From positions 372,001 to 436,000 of the forward strand of contig NZ_CP034930.1 of the NCBI RefSeq assembly GCF_004014855.1: a DNA stretch of 64,000 bases, written 5' to 3'. The number at the start of each line of letters is the position of its first letter. Within the stretch, counting starts at the first letter, position 1. Shown here piece after piece: positions 24,561 to 33,033 of the stretch. The DNA is from Apibacter raozihei. Its GTDB lineage: Bacteria > Bacteroidota > Bacteroidia > Flavobacteriales > Weeksellaceae. A program made the position numbers and the translations under genes. The notes below the pieces were generated by a model, which saw nothing but the letters and a program-made list of their open reading frames with translations, ran no database searches and was not told where the DNA came from.

Positions 24561-25661
24561 TTAATTAGTTTTTTTATAGCTTACAATAGCACCAAGATTA
24601 AGAAATATAGCAAACCCCACAATTACTGAAAGTTGTGGAAATATATCCCTGAGTGTGCTACCTTTCATGTATACCAATCTCATTACATCGATAAAATAAC
24701 GAACAGGATTTAGTAAGGTTACTTTCTGTGCCCAGGAAGGCATACTGCTGATGGGAGTATATAAACCGCTTAAAAGAAAAAATATTATCATGGCAAAAAA
24801 TACCACAAACATAGCTTGCTGCTGCGTAGAAGAATAATTAGAAATGATAAGACCAAAACCCGTAAAGGCTAGTAAATAAAAAAAGGCAAATAAATAAATT
24901 ACTAATAGATTACCTGCCGGAAACAAACCATAAATCAGCCAGGCTAAGCATATTCCGGCCGTAAGTATAAACATACCGATAACCCAGAAAGGTATGACTT
25001 TAGCAATTATAAATATATATTCCGGAACCGGAGAAACATTGATTTGTTCTATAGTACCGTCTTCTTTTTCTTTAACTATATTTAATGCCGACATAGCTCC
25101 TCCTATTATACTCAGCAGCATGACCAATATACCCGGCACCATAAAATTACGGTAATTCATTTCTTTGTTGTATTTATAATACGATTGAATAGTTATAGGA
25201 GAATTTGTAATTACCTGTCCTTTCATTTCTTGATTGTACGAAGCCAGAATCTGTGCCATATATGAAGCACCCAGCCCTGCCTTTTGTCCATTAACAGCAT
25301 TAACTGAAAGCATAACTTCAGCTTTTTGATCGCGGATAAAATCAGATTCAAAATTACGGGGAATCTCAAGAATTAAATCAGCCTGATTTTTTTCAATTGA
25401 CTTAATTGCCTGATTATAAGAGGATGAATAGTCTGCCAATTTAAAATAGCCGGAAGCTATTACTTTTTCAACGAGTTTTTCCGATACGGGACTATGATCG
25501 TTATCGATGACACTTAAAAGTATATTTTTCTGTTCAAAAGTTGCCGCCCAGGGTAAAAGCATTAATTGTAAAACAGGCATCATAAATATCATTCGTAACA
25601 TGGTCTTATTCCTGAAAACCTGAATGAATTCCTTTTGTAATAAAAATTTAAGTATTTTCAT
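24561..25661 (-). CDS. ABC-2 type efflux permease (YbhR/YhhJ-like)
   Basis: A 366-residue permease: one N-terminal membrane helix (about 20-40), a large periplasmic domain (about 45-170), then five C-terminal helices with the conserved cytoplasmic loop EDGTIEQINVSPVPEYIFIIAKVIPFW near 200-225. This is the ABC2_membrane_3 architecture of YbhS/YbhR and YhhJ. It is the last gene of the minus-strand efflux operon and overlaps the preceding permease gene by 4 bp (ATGA type), so the two permeases are made in equal amounts and likely form the heterodimeric channel for the two ATPases encoded upstream. Confidence 0.9.
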   Translation of the reverse strand: MKILKFLLQKEFIQVFRNKTMLRMIFMMPVLQLMLLPWAATFEQKNILLSVIDNDHSPVSEKLVEKVIASGYFKLADYSSSYNQAIKSIEKNQADLILEIPRNFESDFIRDQKAEVMLSVNAVNGQKAGLGASYMAQILASYNQEMKGQVITNSPITIQSYYKYNKEMNYRNFMVPGILVMLLSIIGGAMSALNIVKEKEDGTIEQINVSPVPEYIFIIAKVIPFWVIGMFILTAGICLAWLIYGLFPAGNLLVIYLFAFFYLLAFTGFGLIISNYSSTQQQAMFVVFFAMIIFFLLSGLYTPISSMPSWAQKVTLLNPVRYFIDVMRLVYMKGSTLRDIFPQLSVIVGFAIFLNLGAIVSYKKTN

Positions 25662-26764
25662 AATCTGTTTTTAAACATTCGTACGCTCACCAATAATAGA
25701 AATGCTGTCATTCCAATAAGAATAAGACATTCTTTAAGTATAGAATATAATCCCAATCCTTTGATCATAACGTCCTTTACAGCAGTTATAAACCAGGTAA
25801 CCGGTAACAAATTAGAGACAATTCTCAAAGGTAATGGCATATTTTCTACTGGAAAAATAAGTCCCGAAAGTAATAAAGTGGGTAACATTAATCCCATACC
25901 TGAAATCATCATGGCGGTTTGCTGGGTTTTAGTTACAGATGATATTAATAACCCCAGTGAAAGCGTTGACAAAGTAAATATTGTACATAAAAAAAGAAGT
26001 AAAACTAAGTTTCCTGCAATAGGCACATCCAACACATAGACAGACAATACTAAAATGGAAATTATATCAATAATGGAAATAAGCAAATAAGGTACAGCCT
26101 TTGCAAGAACAATACTGATAGGTCTTAGTGGAGAAACTAAAAGTATTTCCATAGTACCCTGTTCTTTTTCTCTTACTATTGAAATTGAAGTCATCATAGC
26201 ACATATAAGCATTAAGACCAAACCCATAATCCCTGGTACAAAATTATAGGCACTTTTAAGCTGAGGATTGTATAACATTTTCACCTGACCTTCTAATGTG
26301 TAAGGTACCCGGTCAACATTGGCTATTTGCTGTTGCTGATATTGAAAGATTATTTGTTGAGCATAGTTGGTTACGGTTGAAGCCTCATTAGGGTTAGATG
26401 CATCAGCTATAAGCTGTATATCTGTATTTCCTGAATGATACAAATCATCTGCAAATCCAGCGGGAATTACAATTGCCAGCTTTGCTTCTCCTCTTCGAAA
26501 ACTGTTTTCAATATCAGAGACTTCACTAAAGTATCTCTTCAAATTAAAATATTTACTCCCGTTGAATCGTTCAATCAATTGTTGAGATTGAATAGTTTGA
26601 GATTTATCCAAAACAACAAAGGGGATATTATTTATTTCCGTTGTGATTGCAAAACCAAAAATCATAAGCTGGGCTACGGGCATAAGCAGCAGCATACACA
26701 TTGTTCGTACATCCCGTGTAATATGATAAAGTTCTTTTTTTATAAAGCTTAAAAATTGTTTCAT
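25658..26764 (-). CDS. ABC-2 type efflux permease (YbhS-like)
   Basis: A 368-residue permease paralogous to the downstream one: N-terminal helix with CMLLLMPVAQLMIFGFAI, a periplasmic domain to about residue 175, then helices containing the loop REKEQGTMEILLVSPLRPISIVLAKAVPYLL. It belongs to the same ABC2_membrane_3 type. It lies 42 bp downstream of the second ATPase gene and overlaps the next permease by 4 bp. It should pair with that protein in the inner membrane, with the HlyD-type adaptor and TolC-type channel encoded in the same operon completing the envelope route. Substrate likely a drug or toxic hydrophobic compound, by analogy with YbhFSR. Confidence 0.9.
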   Translation of the reverse strand: MKQFLSFIKKELYHITRDVRTMCMLLLMPVAQLMIFGFAITTEINNIPFVVLDKSQTIQSQQLIERFNGSKYFNLKRYFSEVSDIENSFRRGEAKLAIVIPAGFADDLYHSGNTDIQLIADASNPNEASTVTNYAQQIIFQYQQQQIANVDRVPYTLEGQVKMLYNPQLKSAYNFVPGIMGLVLMLICAMMTSISIVREKEQGTMEILLVSPLRPISIVLAKAVPYLLISIIDIISILVLSVYVLDVPIAGNLVLLLFLCTIFTLSTLSLGLLISSVTKTQQTAMMISGMGLMLPTLLLSGLIFPVENMPLPLRIVSNLLPVTWFITAVKDVMIKGLGLYSILKECLILIGMTAFLLLVSVRMFKNRL

Positions 26765-26806
26765 CTGTCCATTAGCTATTTAAGGTGATTTTTTTTATAA
26801 ATGAAA

Positions 26807-27541
26807 TTATTCATCTCTTTCTGCTTTTCTTGCAAGTAGCTGAAAAACTTCATCCATAGTATTTGCCTGATATTTTTCCCGCAGATGAGCAGGTGTATCT
26901 AAGGCTTCTATTTTTCCATCAACCATGATAGAAACACGATGACAATATTCTGCTTCATCCATATAATGGGTAGTTACAAAAATGGTCATTCCTTGCTCCG
27001 ATGCTTTATAAATCATTTCCCAAAAGGTTCTTCGAGCTATGGGATCTACTCCGCCGGTAGGTTCATCAAGAAATACAATTTTTGGAGAATGAAAGGTTGA
27101 AACTGCAAAAGATACCTTCTGTTTAATACCCAAAGGTAGAGAACTTATCAATGTGTTTTTGTCTGAAAACAACCCCAGTTCAGCCAAAGCATGTTCTGTT
27201 TTGTTTTTAATATCTTTAGTTTCCATTCCATAAATCCCACCGAAAAGCCTCATATTTTCACGTATTGTCAAATCTTCATAAAGTGAAAATTTCTGACTCA
27301 TATACCCGATATTTTGCTTAATCTTATTGGCTTCCTTATAAATATCAAAACCAGCTACTTTACCTTCTCCCGATGTTGGATACAAAAGTCCGCAGAGCAT
27401 TCTCATGGCTGTAGTTTTTCCTGCTCCGTTAGCTCCAAGGAACCCAAAGATTTCACCTTTGGAAACTTCAAAAGTAATACGGTCTACAGCAATAAAATCT
27501 CCGAATTTTTTAGTTAATTGACTGGCTGTTATGGCTTTCAT
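26807..27541 (-). CDS. ABC transporter ATP-binding protein (second half of a split YbhF)
   Basis: A 244-residue ATPase with Walker A FLGANGAGKTT, Q-loop YMSQKFSLYEDL, Walker B IVFLDEPTGGVDP and switch His in VTTHYMDEAEYC. The signature motif is degenerate (LPLGIKQK instead of LSGGxxQ). The same deviation is known in the second nucleotide-binding half of E. coli YbhF, which is a fused dimer. Here the two halves are separate genes, and this one overlaps the 3' end of the other by 32 bp. Operation as an obligate heterodimer is therefore likely. It energises the two permeases encoded just downstream. Confidence 0.9.
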   Translation of the reverse strand: MKAITASQLTKKFGDFIAVDRITFEVSKGEIFGFLGANGAGKTTAMRMLCGLLYPTSGEGKVAGFDIYKEANKIKQNIGYMSQKFSLYEDLTIRENMRLFGGIYGMETKDIKNKTEHALAELGLFSDKNTLISSLPLGIKQKVSFAVSTFHSPKIVFLDEPTGGVDPIARRTFWEMIYKASEQGMTIFVTTHYMDEAEYCHRVSIMVDGKIEALDTPAHLREKYQANTMDEVFQLLARKAERDE

Positions 27542-28424
27542 CTTTCTTCATTAAATAAATAAAACAATCTTCAATACCTGGCTGTATTTCTTTTACTTCT
27601 GCTCCAGGTATTTCTACTTTATCATTTTTAAAGGTTATGTGCAGATATTCTCCGAAAATATAACAGGAAGAAATTTCTTCCTGTTTACGAAGCTTCTGTA
27701 GCATCTGATAGTTATTTTTGGACTTTAAAGAATACAGATGATAGGGATATTCCTTCACAATTTGTTGAGGGGTGTCAACCGATAGTATTTTTCCCGATTG
27801 TATTAAAGCAATCCTATCACACAAACCGGCTTCGTCCATATACGGAGTGGACACCATAATTGTAATACCCTGTTTTTTCAATCTTTCTAACATTTCCCAG
27901 AATTCTTTTCTGGAAACCGGGTCTACTCCGGTCGTAGGTTCATCTAAGAATAAAACTGTCGGCTTATGTATTAATGCACAACATAAAGCTAGCTTCTGCT
28001 TCATACCTCCTGATAATTTGCCTGCTCTTCTTTTTTTGAATGGTTCTATTTGTACATAAATGTCTTTTATTAAATTATAATTTTCTTCTACTGAAGTATT
28101 AAATACATGAGCAAAAAAATTAAGATTTTCTTCTATCGTTAAATCCTGATATAAGGAAAATTTTCCTGGCATATATCCTACTTTATCTCTTATTTCCCTG
28201 AATTTATCTACCGTATCATAACCTTCTACACTTGCCTTTCCTTCCTCAGGAACCAGCAGAGTGGTCAGAATACGGAAAAGAGATGTTTTTCCTGCACCAT
28301 CGGGGCCTATAAGTCCGAATAACTCTCCTTTTTTAATTTCCAGATTTACGCAATCCAAGGCTTTTACGGGTGGCTTACCCGGATAAATTTTAGTTATATT
28401 TTGAATTGATATAGCACTACTCAT
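27510..28424 (-). CDS. ABC transporter ATP-binding protein (first half of a split YbhF)
   Basis: A 304-residue ATPase with canonical Walker A GLIGPDGAGKTS, Q-loop YMPGKFSLYQDL, signature LSGGMKQKLALCCALI and Walker B VLFLDEPTTGVDPVSRKEF. The switch region reads VSTPYMDEAGLC, where the usual His is a Pro, again as expected for the asymmetric YbhF halves. A C-terminal extension of about 70 residues follows the ATPase core. It overlaps the second ATPase gene by 32 bp. Together the two proteins correspond to fused YbhF of E. coli and would form an asymmetric ATPase dimer. Confidence 0.9.
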   Translation of the reverse strand: MSSAISIQNITKIYPGKPPVKALDCVNLEIKKGELFGLIGPDGAGKTSLFRILTTLLVPEEGKASVEGYDTVDKFREIRDKVGYMPGKFSLYQDLTIEENLNFFAHVFNTSVEENYNLIKDIYVQIEPFKKRRAGKLSGGMKQKLALCCALIHKPTVLFLDEPTTGVDPVSRKEFWEMLERLKKQGITIMVSTPYMDEAGLCDRIALIQSGKILSVDTPQQIVKEYPYHLYSLKSKNNYQMLQKLRKQEEISSCYIFGEYLHITFKNDKVEIPGAEVKEIQPGIEDCFIYLMKKDESHNSQSIN

Positions 28425-28456
28425 AAATTTATTTTAAGAAATAAAAGTTAATCTTA

Positions 28457-29350
28457 TTAAAAATTTACATCTCCGTACATTCCGATTTTAATAAGTCCAT
28501 CCGTATTTTTTACTGCAATTTTTACAGCATATACCAGATTCTGTCTTTCATCTTGTGTTTGGATTGTTTTTGGTGTAAATTCAGCTTTATCTGATATCCA
28601 GCTGATAGTACCGGGATAACTTTTCTGCTTATTTTCGGAAAGAGTTATATAAACGGTAACTTTTTGTCCTATTTTTACTTTTTCCAGCTGTCCGGCAACT
28701 ATATATGCCCTTAAAAAAAGATTTTTGGTATCAGCTATTTTGTATAAGGGCTTACCCTGAGTTACAATTTCTTTTTCTTCAATATATTTATTTAAAACCG
28801 TACCTTCAATAGGATTGATAATCTTACTTTTTTGCAGCTGATCTTCAATTTGAGAAATTTGTACTTTGTTCGTGTTGGTTTCTTCATCGAGCCCTTTAAC
28901 AGAGGTTGATAAAGTATTCACCTGAGCATCTATTGATTTTTTAAGCACGGCTATCTGTGAATTGGCATCATCCAGCTGCTTTTGAGTAGCTGCATTATCT
29001 GCCAGTAGCTTAAGTATTCTCTCTTTTTCAAATTCTGCTTTAGATAGCTGCTCCTGTAACGAGGATACTTGTACGGGTATATCTGGTCGCTTAACCTGAA
29101 TTGCTTTATTTGCAGCCATTAACTGCATTTTTTTAAGAAAGAGCTGTGTACTATCTACATAACCCACATATTGATTTTTTTTCAATACATCTCCTTCTAC
29201 TAGTTGTAAAGACTCCAGTTTTCCGCTAGCTTCAGATGAAACTATTATTTCCGTTGCTTCAAAAGTCCCAGAAGCATCATGTTCAAAAGTATTTCGGTTA
29301 CAGGATATGATCGTTGAAAATAATCCTGCGAGTAAGATGCTGTTTTTCAT
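28457..29350 (-). CDS. HlyD-family periplasmic adaptor lipoprotein (YbhG-like)
   Basis: From the ATG at 29350 (297 residues) the product begins with a lipoprotein signal, MKNSILLAGLFSTIISC, with the lipobox cysteine at about residue 17. Starts further upstream lie inside the tolC gene and would mask this signal. Next come a lipoyl-like half motif (GTFEATEIIVSSEASGKLE), a long helical hairpin (about 80-170, KAEFEKERILKLLADNAATQKQLDDAN), the second lipoyl half (IINPIEGTVLNKY) and a beta-barrel domain to the end. It links the inner-membrane ABC pump to the outer-membrane channel. The start is one base after the tolC stop, indicating tight coupling. Confidence 0.88.
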   Translation of the reverse strand: MKNSILLAGLFSTIISCNRNTFEHDASGTFEATEIIVSSEASGKLESLQLVEGDVLKKNQYVGYVDSTQLFLKKMQLMAANKAIQVKRPDIPVQVSSLQEQLSKAEFEKERILKLLADNAATQKQLDDANSQIAVLKKSIDAQVNTLSTSVKGLDEETNTNKVQISQIEDQLQKSKIINPIEGTVLNKYIEEKEIVTQGKPLYKIADTKNLFLRAYIVAGQLEKVKIGQKVTVYITLSENKQKSYPGTISWISDKAEFTPKTIQTQDERQNLVYAVKIAVKNTDGLIKIGMYGDVNF

Positions 29351-29351
29351 T

Positions 29352-30617
29352 TTAATTACCCTGTACATATTTATAATTGTATATTGTTTGTAAGTATTGC
29401 ATTTTATGTAATGCCTGAGTGATTCTGGCTCGGTTTTCCGCATTTATGTCTCCTATCCAGTCATTCATCTGATATATTCCATTTTTATATTTACTTTCTC
29501 CTGCTAATTTTACCCGGTTTCTTAATTGGATAATTTCATTATCTTTTTCCAATAATTTCTGATATTTTCCAATTTCATTTTTTATCTGTGTCAATTGTAC
29601 CTGAGTATTAAAAAGAAAAACTTCTTCCTGAACATTGACTTGTTGTCGGTTATTTTCTATTAGTTTTCTTTCATTTTTTCTTGTATAAAGATTTCCGAAG
29701 TTCCAGTTTAATCTCAAACCTCCTATAGCAAATGTTTTAAAATCAGGTTCCAGCATATTAAGTCCTGGTTTTCCGTATCCTCCTTGTGCAAATAGAGAAA
29801 ATTTTGGAGAATTTTTAGCCTTTACAGAGGATTCCTGTGCTTTATACAAACCTCTTTGACTTTCGTAAAAAGAGAGCTCCGGACGACGAATCTCATGTTC
29901 CCAGTCTAAAATATCTCCAGGTTGTTCCAGTTTTGTGGAAGGATCTAAGCTTTCATGAACAAATAAGGACAGCATTTCCAGATAAGCTTCACGCATGGTT
30001 TGCATCTCAATTTTATTTTGTTCAGCATTTAAAAGCTCCACTTTTACCAAATCCAAATCTGAAACCATTGCCACACCATTTTTAAGCATAGCTGCCACCC
30101 AATTATAATTCGTTTGTAAATCCGAAGTCAAAACATCCAATTGCTTTAATTGTTCATCGAGAGTCAATATTCCAAAATATAATTGGTTAACCTTATCCTG
30201 CACGGCATATAGCGAAACATCTGTTTTTGATTTTTCAAGAGCAGCATTGGCTTTGGTTATGACTGACTGAGAACGTATGGTCCCCCCATCCCAAAGAACC
30301 TGTGAAACATCCAGAGTTATTTTATATTGATCTTTATCCATGGTGGGAACATTCATTCCGGGTATTTTTATAGGCATTTTGGTCACATCCGACTGATAAG
30401 ATGCCTGCCCGTTTAAAGATATTTGCGGATAAAAATTTTTAACCAGATTCTCAAGATTATATTTTTCAGTTAAAGAAACTAAATCATATTGACGAATCAG
30501 TGGATAATTTTCCTTTGTTTTTTTTTGGCATTCTTCCAATGTAATTAGCATATTCTGCGCCATGCCCCCTAATGAAAAGGATAACATGCCTAAAAATAAA
30601 TAAACTTTCTTTTTCAT
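29352..30617 (-). CDS. TolC-family outer-membrane efflux protein
   Basis: About 421 residues from the ATG at 30617, chosen because it gives a proper signal peptide (KKKVYLFLGMLSFSLGGMAQ). The alternative ATG at 30635 would add six residues and overlap tetR by 14 bp. Two outer-membrane efflux repeats are visible as long helical coiled segments, including LEECQKKTKENYPLIRQYDL near the N-terminus and IGKYQKLLEKDNEIIQLRNRV in the second half, with beta-strand segments between. It forms the trimeric outer-membrane tunnel for the ABC pump encoded by the next five genes. A dedicated TolC inside the operon is usual in Bacteroidetes. Confidence 0.9.
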   Translation of the reverse strand: MKKKVYLFLGMLSFSLGGMAQNMLITLEECQKKTKENYPLIRQYDLVSLTEKYNLENLVKNFYPQISLNGQASYQSDVTKMPIKIPGMNVPTMDKDQYKITLDVSQVLWDGGTIRSQSVITKANAALEKSKTDVSLYAVQDKVNQLYFGILTLDEQLKQLDVLTSDLQTNYNWVAAMLKNGVAMVSDLDLVKVELLNAEQNKIEMQTMREAYLEMLSLFVHESLDPSTKLEQPGDILDWEHEIRRPELSFYESQRGLYKAQESSVKAKNSPKFSLFAQGGYGKPGLNMLEPDFKTFAIGGLRLNWNFGNLYTRKNERKLIENNRQQVNVQEEVFLFNTQVQLTQIKNEIGKYQKLLEKDNEIIQLRNRVKLAGESKYKNGIYQMNDWIGDINAENRARITQALHKMQYLQTIYNYKYVQGN

Positions 30618-30621
30618 TAAA

Positions 30622-31257
30622 TTACGTGTTTTCAAGTTGCAACATAGCTTTTAACCATATAGGAATCATTATTTTACGCTCTTCTATAAATTGAAGGTAT
30701 TCGCTTTCTTCCATCTTATGTATGTTGGATAGTAATGGCTTTGACATAATAGGAAATATAGATAATGATACAAGATTAACAAAAAGATGAAGCGGCGTAA
30801 GATCCAGATTTTTTTTGTCTATTTGATCCTGCAACTGACTATACATGGAACTATGAGCTATTAATTGATCAGGAATTCCTAATTTATCAAGTAACTTAAC
30901 CGGATTAGCCTGTAATTCACTAAAAACAAATACCGGTAAATGCGGATTTTCCATTAAACCATCAATATATCTAGCTACGCCAGCATCAATTTTTTCCGAC
31001 AAGGAAGTATTCTCATCATTTATAATTGTACTTATATAAGAAAGCATCTCTCTCATACTATCCTGCATAACAATCTCAAATAACTTTTCTTTACTACGAT
31101 AATAATAATTCAGTAAGGCTAGATTAATATCCGCCTCTTCTGCAATATCTCTTGTACGGGTTAAACCAAAACCTTTTTTCTGAAAAACTTTTTTAGCTGC
31201 TTTTTTTATTTTTTCTTCAGTCGAAATATCTTTATCCATAACTGTTTCTGTAATCAT
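30622..31257 (-). CDS. TetR-family transcriptional regulator (CecR-like), autoregulator of the efflux operon
   Basis: A 211-residue repressor with an N-terminal HTH (about 12-60): KKVFQKKGFGLTRTRDIAEEADINLALLNYYYRSKEKLFEIV. The recognition helix LALLNYYY is typical of the TetR family. The C-terminal helical domain binds the inducer. It is the first gene of an operon that continues with tolC, the adaptor, two ATPases and two permeases, the same set and order as cecR-ybhGFSR in enterobacteria apart from the added tolC. A palindrome at 31328-31342 over the promoter -33 box is a strong candidate operator for autoregulation. Confidence 0.9.
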   Translation of the reverse strand: MITETVMDKDISTEEKIKKAAKKVFQKKGFGLTRTRDIAEEADINLALLNYYYRSKEKLFEIVMQDSMREMLSYISTIINDENTSLSEKIDAGVARYIDGLMENPHLPVFVFSELQANPVKLLDKLGIPDQLIAHSSMYSQLQDQIDKKNLDLTPLHLFVNLVSLSIFPIMSKPLLSNIHKMEESEYLQFIEERKIMIPIWLKAMLQLENT

Positions 31258-31311
31258 ATGTATGTTGAATATTTAACTCGATATAATTTCAATCTTTAAA
31301 CAAATGAATAG

Positions 31312-31342
31312 CAAATGTAACTAATTTTTTGTTTTAAACAAA
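31312..31342 (-). promoter_or_regulatory. Promoter and palindromic operator of the tetR efflux operon
   Basis: On the minus strand: TTTG (31342-31339), a 19-bp spacer, then TACATTTG (31319-31312), an exact match to the Bacteroidetes promoter. The palindrome TTTGTTT-T-AAACAAA (31328-31342) covers the -33 box. The leader would be about 48 nt. Confidence 0.65.
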
Positions 31343-31393
31343 TGATTAAATATTTTTTTTAAAACTAAATTTTAATTTTTTATTGCTGTTTTG

Positions 31394-31401
31394 TATCTTT
31401 G
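31394..31401 (+). promoter_or_regulatory. -7 box 4 nt before the crp/fnr start codon (candidate leaderless mRNA)
   Basis: TATCTTTG at 31394-31401 matches TAnnTTTG, and the ATG begins at 31406. Transcription would start about at the start codon. No -33 TTG at normal spacing was found. Confidence 0.4.
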
Positions 31402-31405
31402 ATAA

Positions 31406-31966
31406 ATGCTAAATTATTTTCAAAGCCTAAATCTTTTAACATCTGAAGAATTACTCTATCTTGAAGAGAAATCCTATACCAGACAATTAAATAAAGGAGA
31501 TTATTTTATCCGAGAGGGAGAAATTAACCACGAAATTGCATGGATTAAAAAAGGAATAATCCGATCATTTTATACTACTGAAAAAGGAGATGAATTTACT
31601 TATTGTATTTTGTTTGAAAACACCTTGATTACTGCTTTATCTTCATACATCTCAGGAAAACCTACAACTGAAAATATGCAGGCTGTTTGCAATACTCAAC
31701 TGGAGGTCATAAAGAAAGAAGACATTGTATCATTTATGAAAAGCAGCGTAAATTTTATGAAAGTTGAGAAAATGCTTATAGAAAAAGAATACATTGAACT
31801 GGAAAAAAGAATGTTTTCGTTTCAAAAAGAAAATGCTGCAGAAAGATATAATGAACTTTTAAAAAATCAATCCGAGTATATTAAACAGATCCCATTGCAA
31901 CATTTAGCCTCTTACCTTGGAATATCTTTACGACATCTGAGCCGGATTAGAAAATCTGTTTTATAG
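31406..31966 (+). CDS. Crp/Fnr-family transcriptional regulator
   Basis: A 186-residue protein with a cyclic-nucleotide-binding-type jelly roll (about 10-120): LNKGDYFIREGEINHEIAWIKKGIIRSFY, then EFTYCILFENTLITALSSY. A short C-terminal HTH follows (about 145-186): IPLQHLASYLGISLRHLSRIRKS. It lacks the Fe-S cysteine cluster of Fnr. The family in Bacteroidetes responds to unknown small ligands and often controls adjacent oxidoreductase genes. It is divergent to the tetR efflux operon and just upstream of two redox-type genes (32023 and 33034), the more likely targets. Confidence 0.85.
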   Translation: MLNYFQSLNLLTSEELLYLEEKSYTRQLNKGDYFIREGEINHEIAWIKKGIIRSFYTTEKGDEFTYCILFENTLITALSSYISGKPTTENMQAVCNTQLEVIKKEDIVSFMKSSVNFMKVEKMLIEKEYIELEKRMFSFQKENAAERYNELLKNQSEYIKQIPLQHLASYLGISLRHLSRIRKSVL

Positions 31967-31999
31967 ACATTTGTCCTATATATTTTTTTTAATTGACGT

Positions 32000-32022
32000 A
32001 TACTTTTGTATGAAAAAAGTAT
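32000..32022 (+). promoter_or_regulatory. -7 box and inverted repeat upstream of the saccharopine dehydrogenase-like gene
   Basis: TACTTTTG at 32001-32008 fits TAnnTTTG. It is part of an inverted repeat ATACTTTT-N7-AAAAGTAT (32000-32022) that ends at the ATG at 32023. Possible target of the adjacent Crp/Fnr regulator. Confidence 0.4.
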
Positions 32023-33033
32023 ATGTCCAAAAGAATTTTACTTGTAGGTGGTTCGGGGTTTATTGGAAAAAAAATTGAAAAAATTCTGAAGCAAAGAAAT
32101 CCTGATTTCCATGTGTATATTGGTAGCAGAAAACCCGAAAAAAGCAATCATATATTAATTGATTTAGATACGCCGGAAACTTTAACTCAAATAATTAAAA
32201 ATTCTATAGAATTGGTTGTTTTATGCACAACAGACAAAAAAAACATCCTATTAGAGTACTGCATAAATTATCAAATTAGTTATATAGATATTACTTACCC
32301 TTCAGAACAACTAAAACTTTCTTATGAACTTGCAAAAAATAAAAATATTAATAGCCGTATTATTTTTAGCTCAGGATGGATGTCTGGAATTATTGGAGGT
32401 TTAATAAATCAAAACAACATTAATAAAATAAAAAAAATTAATATATACATCTATTACTCTTCAAAAGATGATTCTGGTAAAAGCTCTTCTCATTTTATTG
32501 CAGAAAATATAACCAAAAAATACCCCGTTTACCTTGATAATACAAAGAAACAAATTAAAAATTTCCAATATCCTGAAAATTATGAGTTTATAATTCTCAA
32601 AAAAAAATTTAAAACCTATTCTTTTGAAATACCGGATTTATATATCCTTAATCATATAGAACAAATACCTACAGTAACTTCTAAAATCACTTTTGAATCA
32701 AACATGACTACACTAGGAGTTGCTTTATTACAAAAATTACATGTATTCAGGTTACTTCCGCTTAATTTAAGAAAAAAAATTTTCTTATCCGATAAGAAAG
32801 GAGATCAAACTTCATTCGATATAGTTGTTACAAAACAAAACGATAGTATTGAAACCATTTCTGTTCAATCAGTAAATGGACAGGGCGATTTAACGGCATT
32901 TTCAACGGTTTTACATATCGAAAAATTATTTTCATTTCCCTCCGGAACTTATTTTAGTCATCAGCTATATGATAATTTTGAATTAGCAAAATCTTTACAA
33001 CAAAACACATCAATAAAAATTAAAATAAATTAA
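32023..33033 (+). CDS. Saccharopine dehydrogenase-like NAD(P)-binding protein
   Basis: A 336-residue protein with an N-terminal Rossmann motif KRILLVGGSGFIGKKIEKIL, a charged strand IYIGSRKPEKS and LVVLCTTDKKNILLEYCINYQISYIDITYPSEQ. That pattern (a VN.....Y....CI.....YvDi series) resembles the saccharopine dehydrogenase-like family. It is not a lysine-pathway enzyme by length or context. The next gene, a flavodoxin-fold quinone reductase, begins at the base following its stop codon, so they form one unit. Its base composition is very AT-rich even for this window. Function unknown. Confidence 0.7.
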   Translation: MSKRILLVGGSGFIGKKIEKILKQRNPDFHVYIGSRKPEKSNHILIDLDTPETLTQIIKNSIELVVLCTTDKKNILLEYCINYQISYIDITYPSEQLKLSYELAKNKNINSRIIFSSGWMSGIIGGLINQNNINKIKKINIYIYYSSKDDSGKSSSHFIAENITKKYPVYLDNTKKQIKNFQYPENYEFIILKKKFKTYSFEIPDLYILNHIEQIPTVTSKITFESNMTTLGVALLQKLHVFRLLPLNLRKKIFLSDKKGDQTSFDIVVTKQNDSIETISVQSVNGQGDLTAFSTVLHIEKLFSFPSGTYFSHQLYDNFELAKSLQQNTSIKIKIN

